A stretch of 64,000 nt of DNA from Ischnura elegans (lineage: Eukaryota; Arthropoda; Insecta; Odonata; Coenagrionidae), in NCBI RefSeq assembly GCF_921293095.1, contig NC_060251.1, forward strand, positions 63,133,585-63,197,584. The letters run 5' to 3'. This document shows positions 1-13,900 of this stretch, piece by piece. Under the pieces are notes generated by a model, which saw only the letters and a program-made list of their open reading frames with translations, made no database searches and was not told the DNA's origin. The position numbers were made by a program, and so were the translations under genes. Each line of letters begins with the position of its first letter. Positions within the stretch are counted from its first letter, which is position 1.

Positions 1-329
1 GGCATACTCTAAAATGTGCACGTTTTGCTCGCATTGGGGTCTTTAAATAAATATTTATATATAATTCAATTAGTAAAGCAAAGAACTGATATAAATACAG
101 GCCCAAAGAAAATGCCATATGAAAACATTAGAATGACGATATTCAACGGCGGAATTTACGAACTCTCTCATGTTCTGCCCCCAACCGTTGGCTTTATTTG
201 TTGCGGGCCACCGCCACTAACGACAGACAACATGGATTTACGATCTCTTAATAACTTCTATTGACAGAACACCAATGAGGCAATATTAATATAAAAGGGC
301 CATTCTACACATAATTGAAACAACAGTAT
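1..329. other. Non-coding stretch, no gene seen
   Basis: AT-rich sequence with no recognisable domain, RNA gene or repeat signature. One 82-codon open frame on the plus strand (16-264) has no family resemblance. The stretch lies beyond the most distal candidate poly(A) signal of the minus-strand YTHDF gene, so it is probably intergenic. Confidence 0.4.
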
Positions 330-346
330 AATTTTCTAATTGATGC

Positions 347-352
347 TTTATT
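347..352 (-). promoter_or_regulatory. Candidate distal poly(A) signal for YTHDF
   Basis: AATAAA on the minus strand, followed downstream on that strand by a GU-rich stretch (TGTTGTTT and TGTGTAG). It is the farthest AATAAA candidate below the YTHDF stop in the window. Others, such as the AT-rich block near 2340, are possible. Confidence 0.3.
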
Positions 353-3300
353 CAGCTATCAACAGTTTCCCACTAGTCGGATCTGCTGAACTTGGTCCAT
401 TTTTCTACATCCTTGAAAATTTGATACACACAGGTTTCCATCTAGTAACATACCCATGTAGGGAACTCTGGTTTAACAATATCATACAGTAACATAAAAA
501 AGCATAACAAGCCATACTCATTTGCCACTGAGAAAACCCTCCTGAAATAAAACAATAAGTAACATTTTAAACAAGAAAAAATTCTGAATAGATGAATAAC
601 ATTGGGTCATTGATCACCTCTTAACTGAGGAGTACAAAATTTAAGCGGACATCACTTTCAAAATTGATATTATCATCAATATGCACACCAACTAATATTT
701 CAAAAAAAAAATCAAAATTTAGGCTCACTTGAACACACACAGGCTCTCTTTCTCATCACATTATCAAAACAGTAAAAATCAGCTGTTAGCATAGTCAGAT
801 TAATATACACTATGACCAGTGGTCATTGAACACCAAGAAATCATACAGTTTAGAAATTTTGATTCTAATAATGTTCTGCAACACCAAACAGATATCTGGT
901 TGCATTGAATATTTTGTTATGACTTACACTGACATTACAACTGAAATATAATTCACAACTTTATGGATGTATGAAAAAATGGACCATATTTAGCACTCCC
1001 ACACACTCCAATCAGAATCATTTTTTTCACATTTACAAACCCCTGGCTTCCCAGTAAGGGCAGAGGAGTAATAATTGCATTCTACTACATTTAATATCCC
1101 TTGAACCCCACAACAGACAAGACTGAAACCATAATTGGTACCCAAACACTGTAACAAAAGAATATTAATTTGCCCCCAGTGAGATGTACGATCTAGTCGT
1201 ACTCTGCGTCTGCAAGTTTGCATTCCACCATTCAAATGCCAAAGCCAGCTACAAGCATTTCTTCTAACGAAGTCCTTACTGAAAGTCCCGCGTAGATATC
1301 GATGGCACACCCACAATCACTCACTCACAACTATGCACCTCCTCAATGAAAGATAATCCACTTGTTACTAAATCATTCTGTTCTTTCTCCAAACTTTGTC
1401 AAAAAAGAAGTGTGTATTGTGTATTCACAGTTTTTTACTCAATCCTTATGATGCTAAAATAATTTATTGCAGTCACTTTCATTTGTCCAAAAATGTTTTA
1501 TATGAACGGCATTGACTTTTTGCTTTTATATCAATAAATAGATTCATATTCAACTCTAAGGAAAAACAACAAAAGTAACAATTGCATCCAAAGTTCCTCT
1601 GCATTCCATAACAAGGGAAAAATTATAATTCTCAACACGGGGAGTCCTTCACTTGGGCTGCTTGGTATTGAAAAAAGTTTCTCTGTACAGATCAGCAACA
1701 AGTACTCAAAGCGTTATAAAGGAATATTTTCAAATGTTCATGTTTTTGCTACATCTTTTCAAATAAAAGTCTCACTTTCGAAAATTCTTGTTGGCTACAC
1801 CCAAGTGTAAGAGTACATAATGAGGGATGGAAGTGTAGAGAATAGGTCAGGGACAAGAGGGACGGATGGGGAAATCGAGAGGAAAACAAAGAGATAATTG
1901 TCACTGGGTTTAATTTCATTTTGACACCACATCACTTCTCACAATTGGCCCGAGCCAATGAATCCATCGACTATCGCATTTTTTTCAATGAATTTTACAC
2001 TGCGACCTAAGGACCCCCTCCAAGAAGTTCACTGCAGACCACTCATTCAAGAAGATATGCCCTACTTCACTTGAATAATCACAATCGCCACCTCCCATCC
2101 CCCATCTGAATCACGAACACTTGGCCACAAACACACACAAATAGACACCTCAGGGTCCTTGATTCCACACACTTTATATCTTTCATTGCCATGAATATTT
2201 GCAGCAAGGGACCTCCTGTTAACCTTTACACGACAACGGACCGGACAAGTGGGATGTATTTAGTTGGTAGTACTAGAACTCAAAGTAGTAAATGGGTGAA
2301 CTTTCACTTTCTCTCTAGGCATATTTTATTTGTATAGTTATATATTTATTTTATATATTTATTTATATATGTGTGTAGTCAAATACCATAACCATAGAAG
2401 AAGGTTCTTCAAAATTTCTCTACCTTTTTATTTTGAATATTTTCAATGGCATTTCTTTAAAATCCACGGTCAATGAAAAAGATGCATTACACACGATAGA
2501 GGGGAGAAATATGAAGCCTAAACAAGCATGCAACACACATGAAAATGGGGGAAGACAGTGTGATAAAAGAGGATCTTGTAAAGGTATATCTTAGTGGCTC
2601 AATGAATCCGACAGCCAAGGGGTTTGTGAATCAGGCACATAGGATGAGGAGTGAGTTTAGGCTAAGTATACTCATTCGGGGGTGCAACAGAGTTAAATTC
2701 ACCACCATTCCTCTACAATTAATATGGTCCGAAGTGGGCCTAGTGGGGCCAGGACAACATGACTGCCCAAATTAAAAACCGCAGTAGATCTCATGAGAGA
2801 ACCAAACATCACACATAGAAACAGAGGTGACAGTTCCTTGGGGCAGATTATAGTCACATACACTTGATATTATATATCCCTATGCAGTTATTTTTTTAAT
2901 CTATTAACACACGCACACACAGTCAATTTTTCCCCACTGATATTTTTAAACACCGATGGCCACCGATGATTAAAAAAAAGGCTGTTAGGATTTTACTATT
3001 TAAGGATAATTTGCTTTTTTTTCAATTATACATATATATATCTTCATGAAAGCAGCTACACTTTGAAATGCACACTTACACACACAAGTACGTATGCATG
3101 AGTGCACCCGAGCTGACACTTGGGCACCCATGTGTTCTCCCTCAAACTTTCCAAGAGTCCATTTGACCAGTGCAGCCAAGTCATCACCATCATCGCCACA
3201 TCCTGACACCACATGATGCACCAAACCTAGGGAAAAAGGGGGAAATGAGGCGAAAGAGGAGGTGGGGGAAACATGGGGCACTCTGGTGGGAGGACATTCC

Positions 3301-4610
3301 ATGGCTTCATGTTCGTGCAAGAGGGATTCCCAGGGGGAGACGGGGTGGTCAGTACTCTAGTTGCATGGTGACGTGTGGGGTAACAGAAGAAATTTACTCA
3401 CTGCACTGCAACTCCACTCAAGGTGAAAACTAGTCTGCATGTTTAGTCATCCACTCGTTTTTTTTTTTTAATGGCTTAACTCCTTGGCAAAAAAATTGCC
3501 TCCACCACACTCACAGCACAAAGAAAATCTATCTTTAGACCCCCAAGCACAAGAGGTCAAAAGTCACAAGGTGGGAGGAGAGGGTAAGGGGGAAGAAAGA
3601 GGAATGCAAGAGAATGATGATTAGTTCTTGTGATGCGTTAGGGATGAGCCTTCCTGCTTGAGTTTCATTTTGGAGGCCTCTTGTCACAGCCTCCCCCTCC
3701 CGAGGCAGAAGCTCAAACTTTGTCAACATGTGCCCCTACTACACAGCACCACTCTGCAAGCACAACACTTTAAAAAAATGAAAAGAATGCTACCTGTGCC
3801 CGAGTTCACATGGCCTTTTTTCATCAAGAAATGTTTTCCAGAGGGTGGGATAATTTTTTCCATGGAACTAGGAATTAAGTCTTTCATCACCATTCATTTC
3901 ATCTTTGGAAAGGAAAATAAAATTCTTTTGTGGATGAATAGCTGGAAAACGATCATAAGTTTAACTGAATCAGTCACTGGGAACCTATACCTTTAGCATT
4001 GTGCACTGTGATACACAATGCAAATTTTTTTTGATCGATCCATTATCGTCGGCTATTCTCACCAATTCCAGAGAACTAATGAAAGACAGGCAAAAGTGCC
4101 CAGGCATGACTGGATAGCCATAAGACTTTGGGGGAAATATCACGCTCCAGATCAATCACAACCACTAGAAGGCCCAAGAAAATCACCTAATTCCACAAGT
4201 CTGCACAAGTTTAAAGGGAGGGGGCGGAGTTTATAACTGCAGAGCAGGTCATCAGGAAGGGAATGGGTAAGGATAGGACGCTCTAAGGGATGTGGGAGGA
4301 GTAGGATTTTTGGAGTGACTAATTCACAACTCTTGATCCCTGCCGTTGATAATCACATGCTTGCTAGTTTTTAGGGACTCAACCGCATTCAAGGGCATGA
4401 CTAAAATACCATCACTGGCAATGACAATCTTGCACCATGGGAAATAGATCAGCACAAAACCTTAAACTTTCCAAGCTCTTCTAAGTCCTCATTCTTTGGA
4501 AATGAAATTTACCATACTGCCTTCAGGAGACGTAACTGAAGACGAGTAGAACGGACGATGATAGTGTGCACTGCACAACGAGCGAGAAGGGTCTCTGTGA
4601 GTGTGGTGTG

Positions 4611-4755
4611 TTCATACGTGTGTGTGATGCTCATTGCAGCACAAATAGTATGTGTATGTGTGTGGGTGTGTATTGTGTAAAGTCACAAAGTACTTTTTTT
4701 CCCTTAACATGATATATATATTCATATGTATTTATATATATTATGTATATGCAGC
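4611..4755. repeat. GT- and TA-rich simple-sequence tract
   Basis: Alternating GT runs (tgtgtatgtgtgtgggtgtg) followed by TA-rich sequence (atatatatattcatatg). It lies within the probable YTHDF 3' UTR. Simple low-complexity repeat. Confidence 0.5.
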
Positions 4756-4923
4756 CACTAAAGAGAAGAGAAACGAAAAAAATATATTTATGCATATATG
4801 TAAACTATATGGGGACAGACAAGGGGGTGATTAAAAAAATGTAAAGAGAGAAAAGTTTCTCAGATCCCCCCGGCGACTCTGCAACAATAGGGGATGAAGA
4901 CATTGCTCTCCTCCCCCTCCGCC

Positions 4924-7900
4924 TTAGTTCCTACTTCCCCGGCCACCGCGACCTCCACGGCCTCCACCTCCAGTTCCCCCACCACCAGCCTCTCGATCCT
5001 GAAACAGCCCCAAAGGAAATAATGTCAGCCAGTCTCTCACAAATGGGATCAAAAGAGCTTGGGAATGCATTAAATAGGACTGGCAAAAAAAATTGACAGA
5101 AAAGACTGCAATTTTAAAATATAAATACATGCTTACATACATTTAAATGTTGTCACAACATCATTACATTGACTGAAGCATGGGTAGCCAATTAAAATCA
5201 TTTTAGAGAGGAAAATTTGATTCACTTACATATGTTCTAATTCAATATGACATGAAGTAACATGTGGCTAGAAACACAAGCTCACACACACAGACATTTT
5301 AAGAATAATATGATGATAAGAAAGTTATACAAACATGTAATCATCAAGTAAGAACATTAGACACTATACATACGAAAATAGCAAAATGAGTTTCCAAGGG
5401 ATATTATATCCCTCAGAAATAACAACGTTTTTCAGGAATTGAGGTAAGTTTTGTGCATCAATGCTTGCTTTAGGCAGCCGTTGCATAGCTGCTTCAAGCA
5501 AGGTTAGTTTTACTGCACTTTGAAATAATCAACTGTCTGCAAAGTTCAGAGCCCTGTGCAAAACCAGAAATAGTCTTTTTCACCATTAATCTCCTATTTT
5601 AATTTGGTAGTTGCACAACCAGCATAAGCAAATTCTATACTAACTAAATTAATCAGAGCCTCCTAATTTTCTTCACCATACAGTCTTCATAGAAATTAAC
5701 AGTAAGATTTCAAACAGGCTAAACAATCGCCACAATATATTACATCATCAGTGTTGAAGTTAATAGTAATTCAACGTCTATGAGGGGTTTTAAAGTGTCT
5801 GAGCTCCATATTTACTGTTCCTAGAGGGTGACAGTATGGGTTCCTTTAAACATCTTTACGTTGTCTTCTTATGTCTCTTCATGATAACATCATCTGTAAT
5901 ATACCACTGAAGCTAGTTAACTTATCGTAGCTATAAATACAACAGGATATAACACAAACTTGTTTAAAAAATGTTTAGTGACTATGCTATGAGTACATAT
6001 ATTTTGTAGATAGAGAGTGATTATTTACATAGAAAAAATACAACTAACATAGAAAAAATACAACTAACCCAATACTTTTACTTGATCACAACTTCATGAC
6101 CTATTCTTATTGCCAACAGGAATTATGAAATAAAATCATTCCATCATTCTTACACTCAGTTAAATCTAGTATGACAATTCACTTTTCAATAGTTTCCACT
6201 GAAGGAATAACGCAAACTTAGGTAGAAAGGTCGGGTATAAAACAGATAATGCTTCTTCAAATGAAAATTCAAACAGCATTGTCATATCACAAACCTAACG
6301 ACCACCTTCTAGGGGAAGCTTCACACAAATCCAGGTAATCAAGAATGAATTTTAATATATAATATCATGTTTCTATGCTACTTAATGTGATAGTTCCTAA
6401 CTTTCAAGGTCACATTACATGTGGCATGTGCTTGCACAATCTAATGTAGGTGGGAGAGCACAAATTGGGTTGTGTAAAGTGGTGAATTGTAAGAGCGCAT
6501 GCATGAATGTATAAATGCAAGATGGCAAAATAGCCTGTGTTTTATTATCTTAGTTGTGGGGGTTAGAAGCCATGGGGTACAAGTGATTTTATTTCGAAAC
6601 AGAGTTAGCCACACAAATTGATAAAATAAATATGCAAAGACTTGGTTGCCAAGGGAAATGAGGGATTCTCTGATCTGAGCTGACATTGAGTGGAAAATCA
6701 AATGCTCTACTAAATATGTATCTAGTTAACCTCATTTGTTTTCTTTACCTAATTTCTATGCCTAACTCTGTTAAAAAAATCCCTTGTACCCCTTTACTTC
6801 TTACCTTCTCGCATTTATTGATACATTCACACAATTGCCAACCAGATTGAGGAAAAATTCAGTTGTGAGTTGTGCAATTATATGCCCAGAGTAAAATAGC
6901 CTTTACATAGACTAAGCATTTTCATTGATAAAACTCTTGCAAAAACAGTAAATCAAGGCAATAATTTTTGGTTGTATCAACAGAAAATTTGACGGCATTT
7001 CGAATATTTGGTCTGCTATTTAGTTATCCTTCATCTCTATCACCTGGTTAAAATCTTTATATCATACCAGAAGTGACCATGATTAAAAATTAACAAGGTT
7101 TTTTGCATATAAGGGTTTAATATACTGAGGTTTCCACAAAATATATCTGTCATTGGACCACTGAATCGAAATAGAGACACAGCAGCAGATAAATCAAGGG
7201 TAAAGACCTTCAAAATCTGGTGCTACAGAAGAATGATAAGGATCAAATGGATCGACCAAAATTAGTAATGAGGAAGTTCTGAGACAAGTAGGAGAGAAGA
7301 GAAGCTTCATGAAAACCTTAATAGGAAGATGGAACAACCTGATTGGCCATATCTTGAGACATGATGGCCTGATGAAGACAATCGTAACGGGACAAGTGGA
7401 TGGCAAGAACGGAAAATGAAGACCCATAAAAAATATATGGAACAAAAGAAGGATGTGAAAGAGAAGGAAGATTTAGGTGTGAAAAGATTAGCTGATAGGA
7501 GAATGGGATGCTCTCTAAAAATTAAAAAAGTAATTTTTTTACATGTCTAGATAAGTAAGTTAAAGTTATTAATGTAAGCAAAATATGACATAATTCTCAA
7601 TATTCTTGTAGTTACAGAGCTTCAAAGCTCACGAAAATTACTAAATTCTTTCGCGCTACAAGAATGCCCTGTGATGTCTGAATGCCAGTAATAAATGACA
7701 TTAACATGACAATAACAAAAAAGTAACAATGAAAACAAACATCATAACCTGAAGGGTGTGTCAACACAGTTATGAATGGTTTAAAAGTTATTACGGTGTG
7801 TGTATTGCACAACTTTTTGTACAACACAACTCAGACTTCGTACATATGCATTCTTGGAACATTCTGAAGGTGAATTAATGCAAGGCCCCTTATTTCTTCT

Positions 7901-10900
7901 CCAATAATGAATATATCTCAGCGTGGAGTTGATAAGCCACAAAATTGACATGCAACATAAATTAAATCCAATATCTCGTTACCTAGTAATCTAAAGCTTG
8001 GTTTGTATCTCATTTAACAACTGTCATTTACTCATTGCTTATTAAAAACTGGGACAAACAGTTAGCTGGCACCAAGTTAACATATCCACGGGCGATGGTT
8101 CATTTGGAGCGCAGGATTACTACGCAATTCTCAAAGAGGAATTTTACGAATAAGGCACAGGTTAGAGAAAAACTGCTTTCTCTGTAATTTTCAAAATGAA
8201 GCATATTCTTTCATCGTGTAACCATCCATTTTCAGTGAAAATCCCATTGAGTTAAGACCTGTGTCAAAGCAATCTTAGGAATGCTGACCCATGGTGATGA
8301 TATTCTATCTTCTTTTAAATCATCATTTTCCGTGCATAAACAATAACAAAACTGATTATTTTTTAAAATGAAACATACCATCACACAAATTTTTTTGAGT
8401 AAAACACAAATTATCAGACCCATCAGAATTAACACATCCAATTGCACTATCTCTACCCACACCAAACAAACCTTTGGGTTAAAGAGAGTGAATGAGAAGA
8501 CTAATAGAATAGCATTCAAAGCTCCTTCCTCAAAAATCACAAATAGGGTAGTTTTCTTAATCAAAGAAAATGAAAGGCATTGATTGCGATTCGTTACCCA
8601 CCATTAGTGTATTCATAATGAAGACATTATTTGGTTTTTGAAATCCTTGTTTAGACGAATGTTAATGGCCAATTTTAACCTCCTTTGAAAAAGGCCAGAT
8701 TGGCACCCGTGTGGTGCCACTCCACGTGACGTCACAGGGACCTAGATGCTATACGAGTAGTCAGGAGTTTTACATCGTCTGAGATTACCAATGCACACAT
8801 GAGGCACAGAGCTCAGGGAAACATCTCTTAATAATCACCTATTAAAATGGCCTATGGTCGGAAAGTTTCCTTCGTTTGATAGGGTATTAGTAATCCTAAT
8901 CTAAGCCAAGCACTACCTGCTAGCACTCTGCATCGTATTGGCACTCATAGCCTCGCACCAAGGTGGCCTCACACAGTGGCAGCCAGAACCAGAATGATGT
9001 CACACGGACTTTTCCCAGCATTCATACTAAGCCGTCGCGTCTCGCCAGGTTGAAAATTTTCACTTTTCATCTAATCGCGAAAAGTAGATAGCGTGATTTA
9101 AAAATCTAAAAGCGTGAAATACATACTCGAGGAGTTATATCTTTCGATTTAGGCAATTAAAATAAATAAGAAACCAACCTATTCTCCACTCCAATTAACA
9201 GGAACTCATTAAGGGATGCCCAACAACGTTCATAATGACTACTCATTTAAGTATACCAGAACTAACCACAGTGAAAACTTTACATATGTCACCCGCAATG
9301 CACAAATAGTGCGAAATTTCCTCAGAGAAAAAAATCATTCACCTTGATAGGGATTCAATTCTCCCAATTTTCAGTCGAGTGCTTTAGCCAGCAAAGCTAC
9401 CAATGCATCTCTCCACACTGTGGAAATAGATTATCATTAATTTACGCAGAGGGGAAAGATGTCTTGGTAGCTTAACTGGCTAAAGCACTTGACTGGAAAT
9501 TGGGAGATCCAGGTACAAATCCCATTCGAGGCAAATAATATTTCTATGGAATTTTGCACTACTCTTTTACACTTCTTTCTACAGTAGTCAACTGATTACA
9601 GCTAGTTAAGTCCATCTTCTGTAAAAACTATCTTACTCAGATTAAAACCACTTTCATTTTCAAATGAGACAATATTTTAAAATGGAAATAGAAAAAATTA
9701 ATATTACTTAATAAATGATTATTAAGATCATATAACTGTAAATAGATATTTTAAATTGTTGGATGCGAATGTGAGAATCGGATCAGAACCATGATATATT
9801 TTGCTAGTGAATGATTTAGCTTCACTGATTCCATTTTTCAGTGTTAAGAAAAGATGAAAAGCAAATATTTATTACTCACATGAGCAGTAGCATTCCCAAG
9901 GGAAATGAGAAAACCAATGCAAGAGTAAGGTGAAAATTAAGTGCCTAATAGCCTAGAGGTTTACTTCCAGCATGAAATGTGGATATTTTTATATGTAAGA
10001 GCTCTTACTAATAAACCTTAGGAACTACAAAAAAATTTTGCTGCTCAGAAGCTTCTGCTGTATTCCTAACATACGAAAAAGCAATCTAGCAAATTATTGA
10101 CAGATATAAAACAATTTTGCTGAAGTTGCCTCAGATAGAATGCTTATTCTCGGCAAATAACTATAATTTTGTCAAATTAAATAAAATAATTTTAATATTG
10201 CATTTATAGGAATAACGCGGTCGTAAAATCAATAACTATCATGACATGATACAATGAGAAGACATTACTGTACATGTTCCATTAATATTCAACAAAAAAC
10301 ATAACTTTCTAATTACATTATAAAATACCATTGGTGAACATGAAAATAAATATGCATTCAGGTAACATGAACATTTAAGAGAATATAAATGTACAGCGGA
10401 ATCTTAATTTATGGTTTTAAGGGAACAAAATTTTAAACAATAAATGTTAAACAAAACCAAGGGAATCCTTGTCTTTTTTTAGGTTTTAGGGTCTGTGTTG
10501 ATTAGAACAGTTTCCAATTCATAAAATAATATAACTTTTAGTATCTAAAAGGCATCATGTGACACAATAAAATTTTTTATTACTTTATTGTGCTCTTCTC
10601 AAACGTCAGAAAACAGATAAAAAATGGAAGATAAAATTAATTGTGAAAAGCCATTTTTGTGGATGATATTTTCAAGACAATTAAAACATTAATGACATTA
10701 AAAACATTCCCACTTGGAATGTTATAGTGCATAGTTGTCAATATCAATAATTCTATTTTTTTAATTTCTCAAAGTAATATCTGTTTCATTCTAATAACAG
10801 AGGGAGGTTTTCTAGAATTTTACCGGCTTGAGGTTTTTTTGTCTCCCCAGCAATTGCTGAACAAATGAGCCATTAAAAAGCCTCCTGTAAGCAGATTTTG

Positions 10901-13900
10901 GCATCCAAGATCATCACATTAAGAGAATCTCATAGAATCTTATATCTAGTATTCATGTAAATTGATGACGATTCAACAAGATATAAACTCCACCATTTCC
11001 ACGGGCTAGCCCCAATTCTGCAGGACAATGGGCCTGGGAGAAAGTGCTCACACAGCACACTGATCAAAACTAACTTCCTTTATTCCACTGTGGATTTTAA
11101 TGAAATATGGTTGGACCTTGAATAATTACTAGATTAACTCTGATAGTGAAAAGGTTTTACCTTCGAGAGAACTGGATTAAATTTGAAAATTTGTAAGTGC
11201 CTTCAGAGTTTGGCAATTACCTCAGTGTTTTGTTGTCGAAGTCAAACACAAAGTAATTCCTGCCATATTTTTGTAATTTTCCACACCCATCTATTTAACT
11301 GTGAGTATGTAATGATTTTTCCTTTAATGAGCGATTACCATATTTTCTGGTAAATAACATGCACCTACTAGATAACACGCATTTCAAAAACTTCTTTGTG
11401 ATATATGTATTGATAATGTGCATTTCAAATTTGTACTATTTTTCATATTATTATTATAATTACAGTAGTGCTTTAAATATCGTTATGTTGCTGTTTAAGC
11501 CGCAGCGAAATCATCATAGCTACCTACCTTTCTATAGACAAATGAACTAGAAAATAAACAATTTTGAAAGTAGTATCGAAGGTATTTCAATAGTACCTAA
11601 TTATATTTATTATTGTATGGCCATGGAAGAAAGGAAAGCAACAACACGCAAATCGTACACGGCTCATTTAAGGTGGAAGTTATTCAGTTTGCAAAAGTTA
11701 ATGGAAATCGTGTAGCAGGCAGAAAATTCAATGTAAATGAAGCTAGTGTGAGAGAGTGGCGAAAGAATGAGAAGGTTTTTAAACCTTAACCTGCTCCCAT
11801 CGTCTATTGACGATTTGAACTATGCTTCTACTCTCCTGCGTCCATAGGTGCTTAGAAGTTCTTTCTTTGACAAGTAGATGTCATGCGGACATCTTTTACT
11901 CCTCTTTTTATTTTCACTGCCCTTCAGTAGCCGCCAGGAACACTCAGTAGCCTATTTCAGCTTATTTGCACAGTCAAAGGGTTAAGATACTGCATAATTG
12001 AAAACGAGCCATACGCTACAGAAAGTGTTTCTGGCCAACACTCGAAAAAGAACTTTAGGACTGGATTATTCTTGAACGATCAAGAGGAATAAGACTCTCA
12101 ATAACTAGAATTTTACTTCAAGCAAAGCAAATTGCACAAGAGAAAAACATCATTGACTTCAAAGCAAATCCCTCTTGGAGATTCCAGTTCATGATGAGGA
12201 ATAATTTAAGTGTTCGTGCCTCGACAAGCATTGTTCAGAAAGAAGGGGCAGCCTTGATTTGGGACGAGGGTTTTTCCTGTGAGGATAGGTATCTGACCAG
12301 CCAGGGGAGGGCGGGGTTAAAGTGGGTGAGGAGACGAGAGCTAAAGAAGGTGGCGGTGTTGTTCTTTAGCTCTCGTCTCCTCATCCACTTTAACCCCACC
12401 CTCCCCTGGCTGGTCAGATACCTATCCTCACAGGAAAAACCCTCGTCCCAAATCAAGGCTGCCCCTTCTCCCTTCTTCCCCCCCCTCTCCCTCTTTCAGT
12501 CCGTGCTTAACCCTCACCCCCGCCTTCCCACTAGTCCTTTTCCTTTCCGACAGATGTCCTCACAGTCACTGGTGCACTTTGTGTATAAATGTATGATGCA
12601 TGCAGGTTCAGTCACCTGACGATGTAACTAAGTTACGAAACCCGGGTCGTGCCCTTAATTAAACAACAGTGAACCTTACAAAGTTTTATTTCCTTAATTC
12701 CAATAATGTCAGATGGTTCCAAGATATCTCCTATGGTGATATTTAAAGAGGAAAACCATTCCATAGGGGCATTTTTCAAAAGACCTTATTGTTACCGCAG
12801 ATGGATAAATGAAGAATTGATGAAGATCTGGTTGGATAATGTTTGGAAAAAAAGTAAACATGCTTTCTTCAGCCCCAAATCTGTTTTAATTACGGATGCA
12901 TGTCGAGCCCATTTAGGGCCCAAAGTAAAGAAATTGGTCAACAAATATTCCAAGGTAGCAATTATACCTGGTGGTCTGACGAAGAAACTTCAACCCCTTG
13001 ATTTCACGGTGAATAAATCCTTGACATCATAACTTCGAGCTAAGTGGGAGGAATGGATGATTGCAGGTGTCTATGAACATACAAACTCTGGGAAGATCCA
13101 GATCGTCCATCTTATGAGGAAATATGCAAATGGATTTTGGAAAGCTGGAATTCTGTGACAGCAAATTGCGTCCAAAGAGGTTTTCATAAATCATTTGGGG
13201 ATTTGCAGGTTACAGAAGCAACAGACTCGGCAAACGATGAAGCTACTGAGGAAAGCAATGTTGCTGATCTTCCAGTGGAAATACTTTGAACTATGGATTC
13301 GTTCCAGTGCGACTCGGGAGATGAGTTAGATAGAAGATTTATGTTTGCAAATTAGATAGAAGATTTATGTTTGCAAGTTATAATGTAATTCTTGTATTAA
13401 TTACTTGTAAAATTGCCCTAGTAAGTGAGTATACACTCTGTATTGTCTGTGGTATATAACTAGAATTGTTAAGTCATTTGCTTCAGAGTTCAATATTCAA
13501 TTAAACTAAATTTTCCGTTGTATATCATGCACTATTATTTTTATAATTTTTCTATATTTTGTATAGATAACACGTGGGTTATCTACCAGAAAATACAGTA
13601 ATTTGAAGTCATGGACGGTGACTCAGTCATCAAAACTTTAATTGTCATTCTCTAGTGACAACAATAGCAGCAGATAAATATCCTTTGATCAAAACCAACT
13701 CCAATATATATCCTCGTGACTTTAAATGCAATCTGCAGTGCCTACTTTACGATGTTGCATGATATTGTTCTGTTGAAAAGAATACTCTCGCTCACCATCA
13801 AAGACATGCCAGAAGAAACACTTCTTCGGTTCTTTCATGGGTCCCCCGTGAAAACTGATCATGGAGGGGATTAAAGGAAGGACTTTTGAGTGAACTGCCC

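Larger units (their letters stand above)
330..4923 (-). other. Probable long 3' UTR of YTHDF
   Basis: This 4.6-kb stretch directly follows the YTHDF stop codon on the minus strand and holds no recognisable coding sequence. I saw none of the window's TIR-element or SINE families in it, in contrast to the neighbouring intron. It has AT-rich runs (for example 2337-2375) and CA/GT-rich tracts. YTHDF transcripts in animals often have multi-kilobase 3' UTRs, so a long UTR is plausible. The true end is uncertain because several AATAAA hexamers exist on the minus strand, the most distal at 347-352. That this is transcribed UTR is inference; RNA-seq or 3'-end data would settle it. Confidence 0.4.
11338..13598 (+). 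mobile_element. Degraded pogo/Tigger-like DNA transposon
   Basis: The terminal inverted repeats are CCATATTTTCTGGTAAATAAC on the left and, read from the right end, CTGTATTTTCTGGTAGATAAC, with flanking TA on both sides. Transposase pieces on the plus strand follow family order: a psq-type HTH (RKSYTAH, then after a frameshift [20 protein letters not shown]), a CENP-B/Tc5-type domain ([18 protein letters not shown]), and the DDE core ([49 protein letters not shown]) at 12706-13032, with a diverged tail after it. The second and third catalytic Asp regions are present. The first is missing where a block at about 12242-12700 replaces it. A 196-bp TTAA-flanked element also interrupts it at 11790. 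A 24-bp tandem duplication lies at 13333-13378. Non-functional. Confidence 0.85.

Noticed and set aside
6027-6066. 20-bp tandem duplication (ACATAGAAAAAATACAACTA twice)
   Set aside because: A single small duplication in AT-rich intron sequence, with no sign of function.
12191-12619. 142-codon open frame
   Set aside because: It runs from a transposase fragment through a 107-bp inverted repeat. The apparent protein repeats its own antisense frame because of the palindrome.
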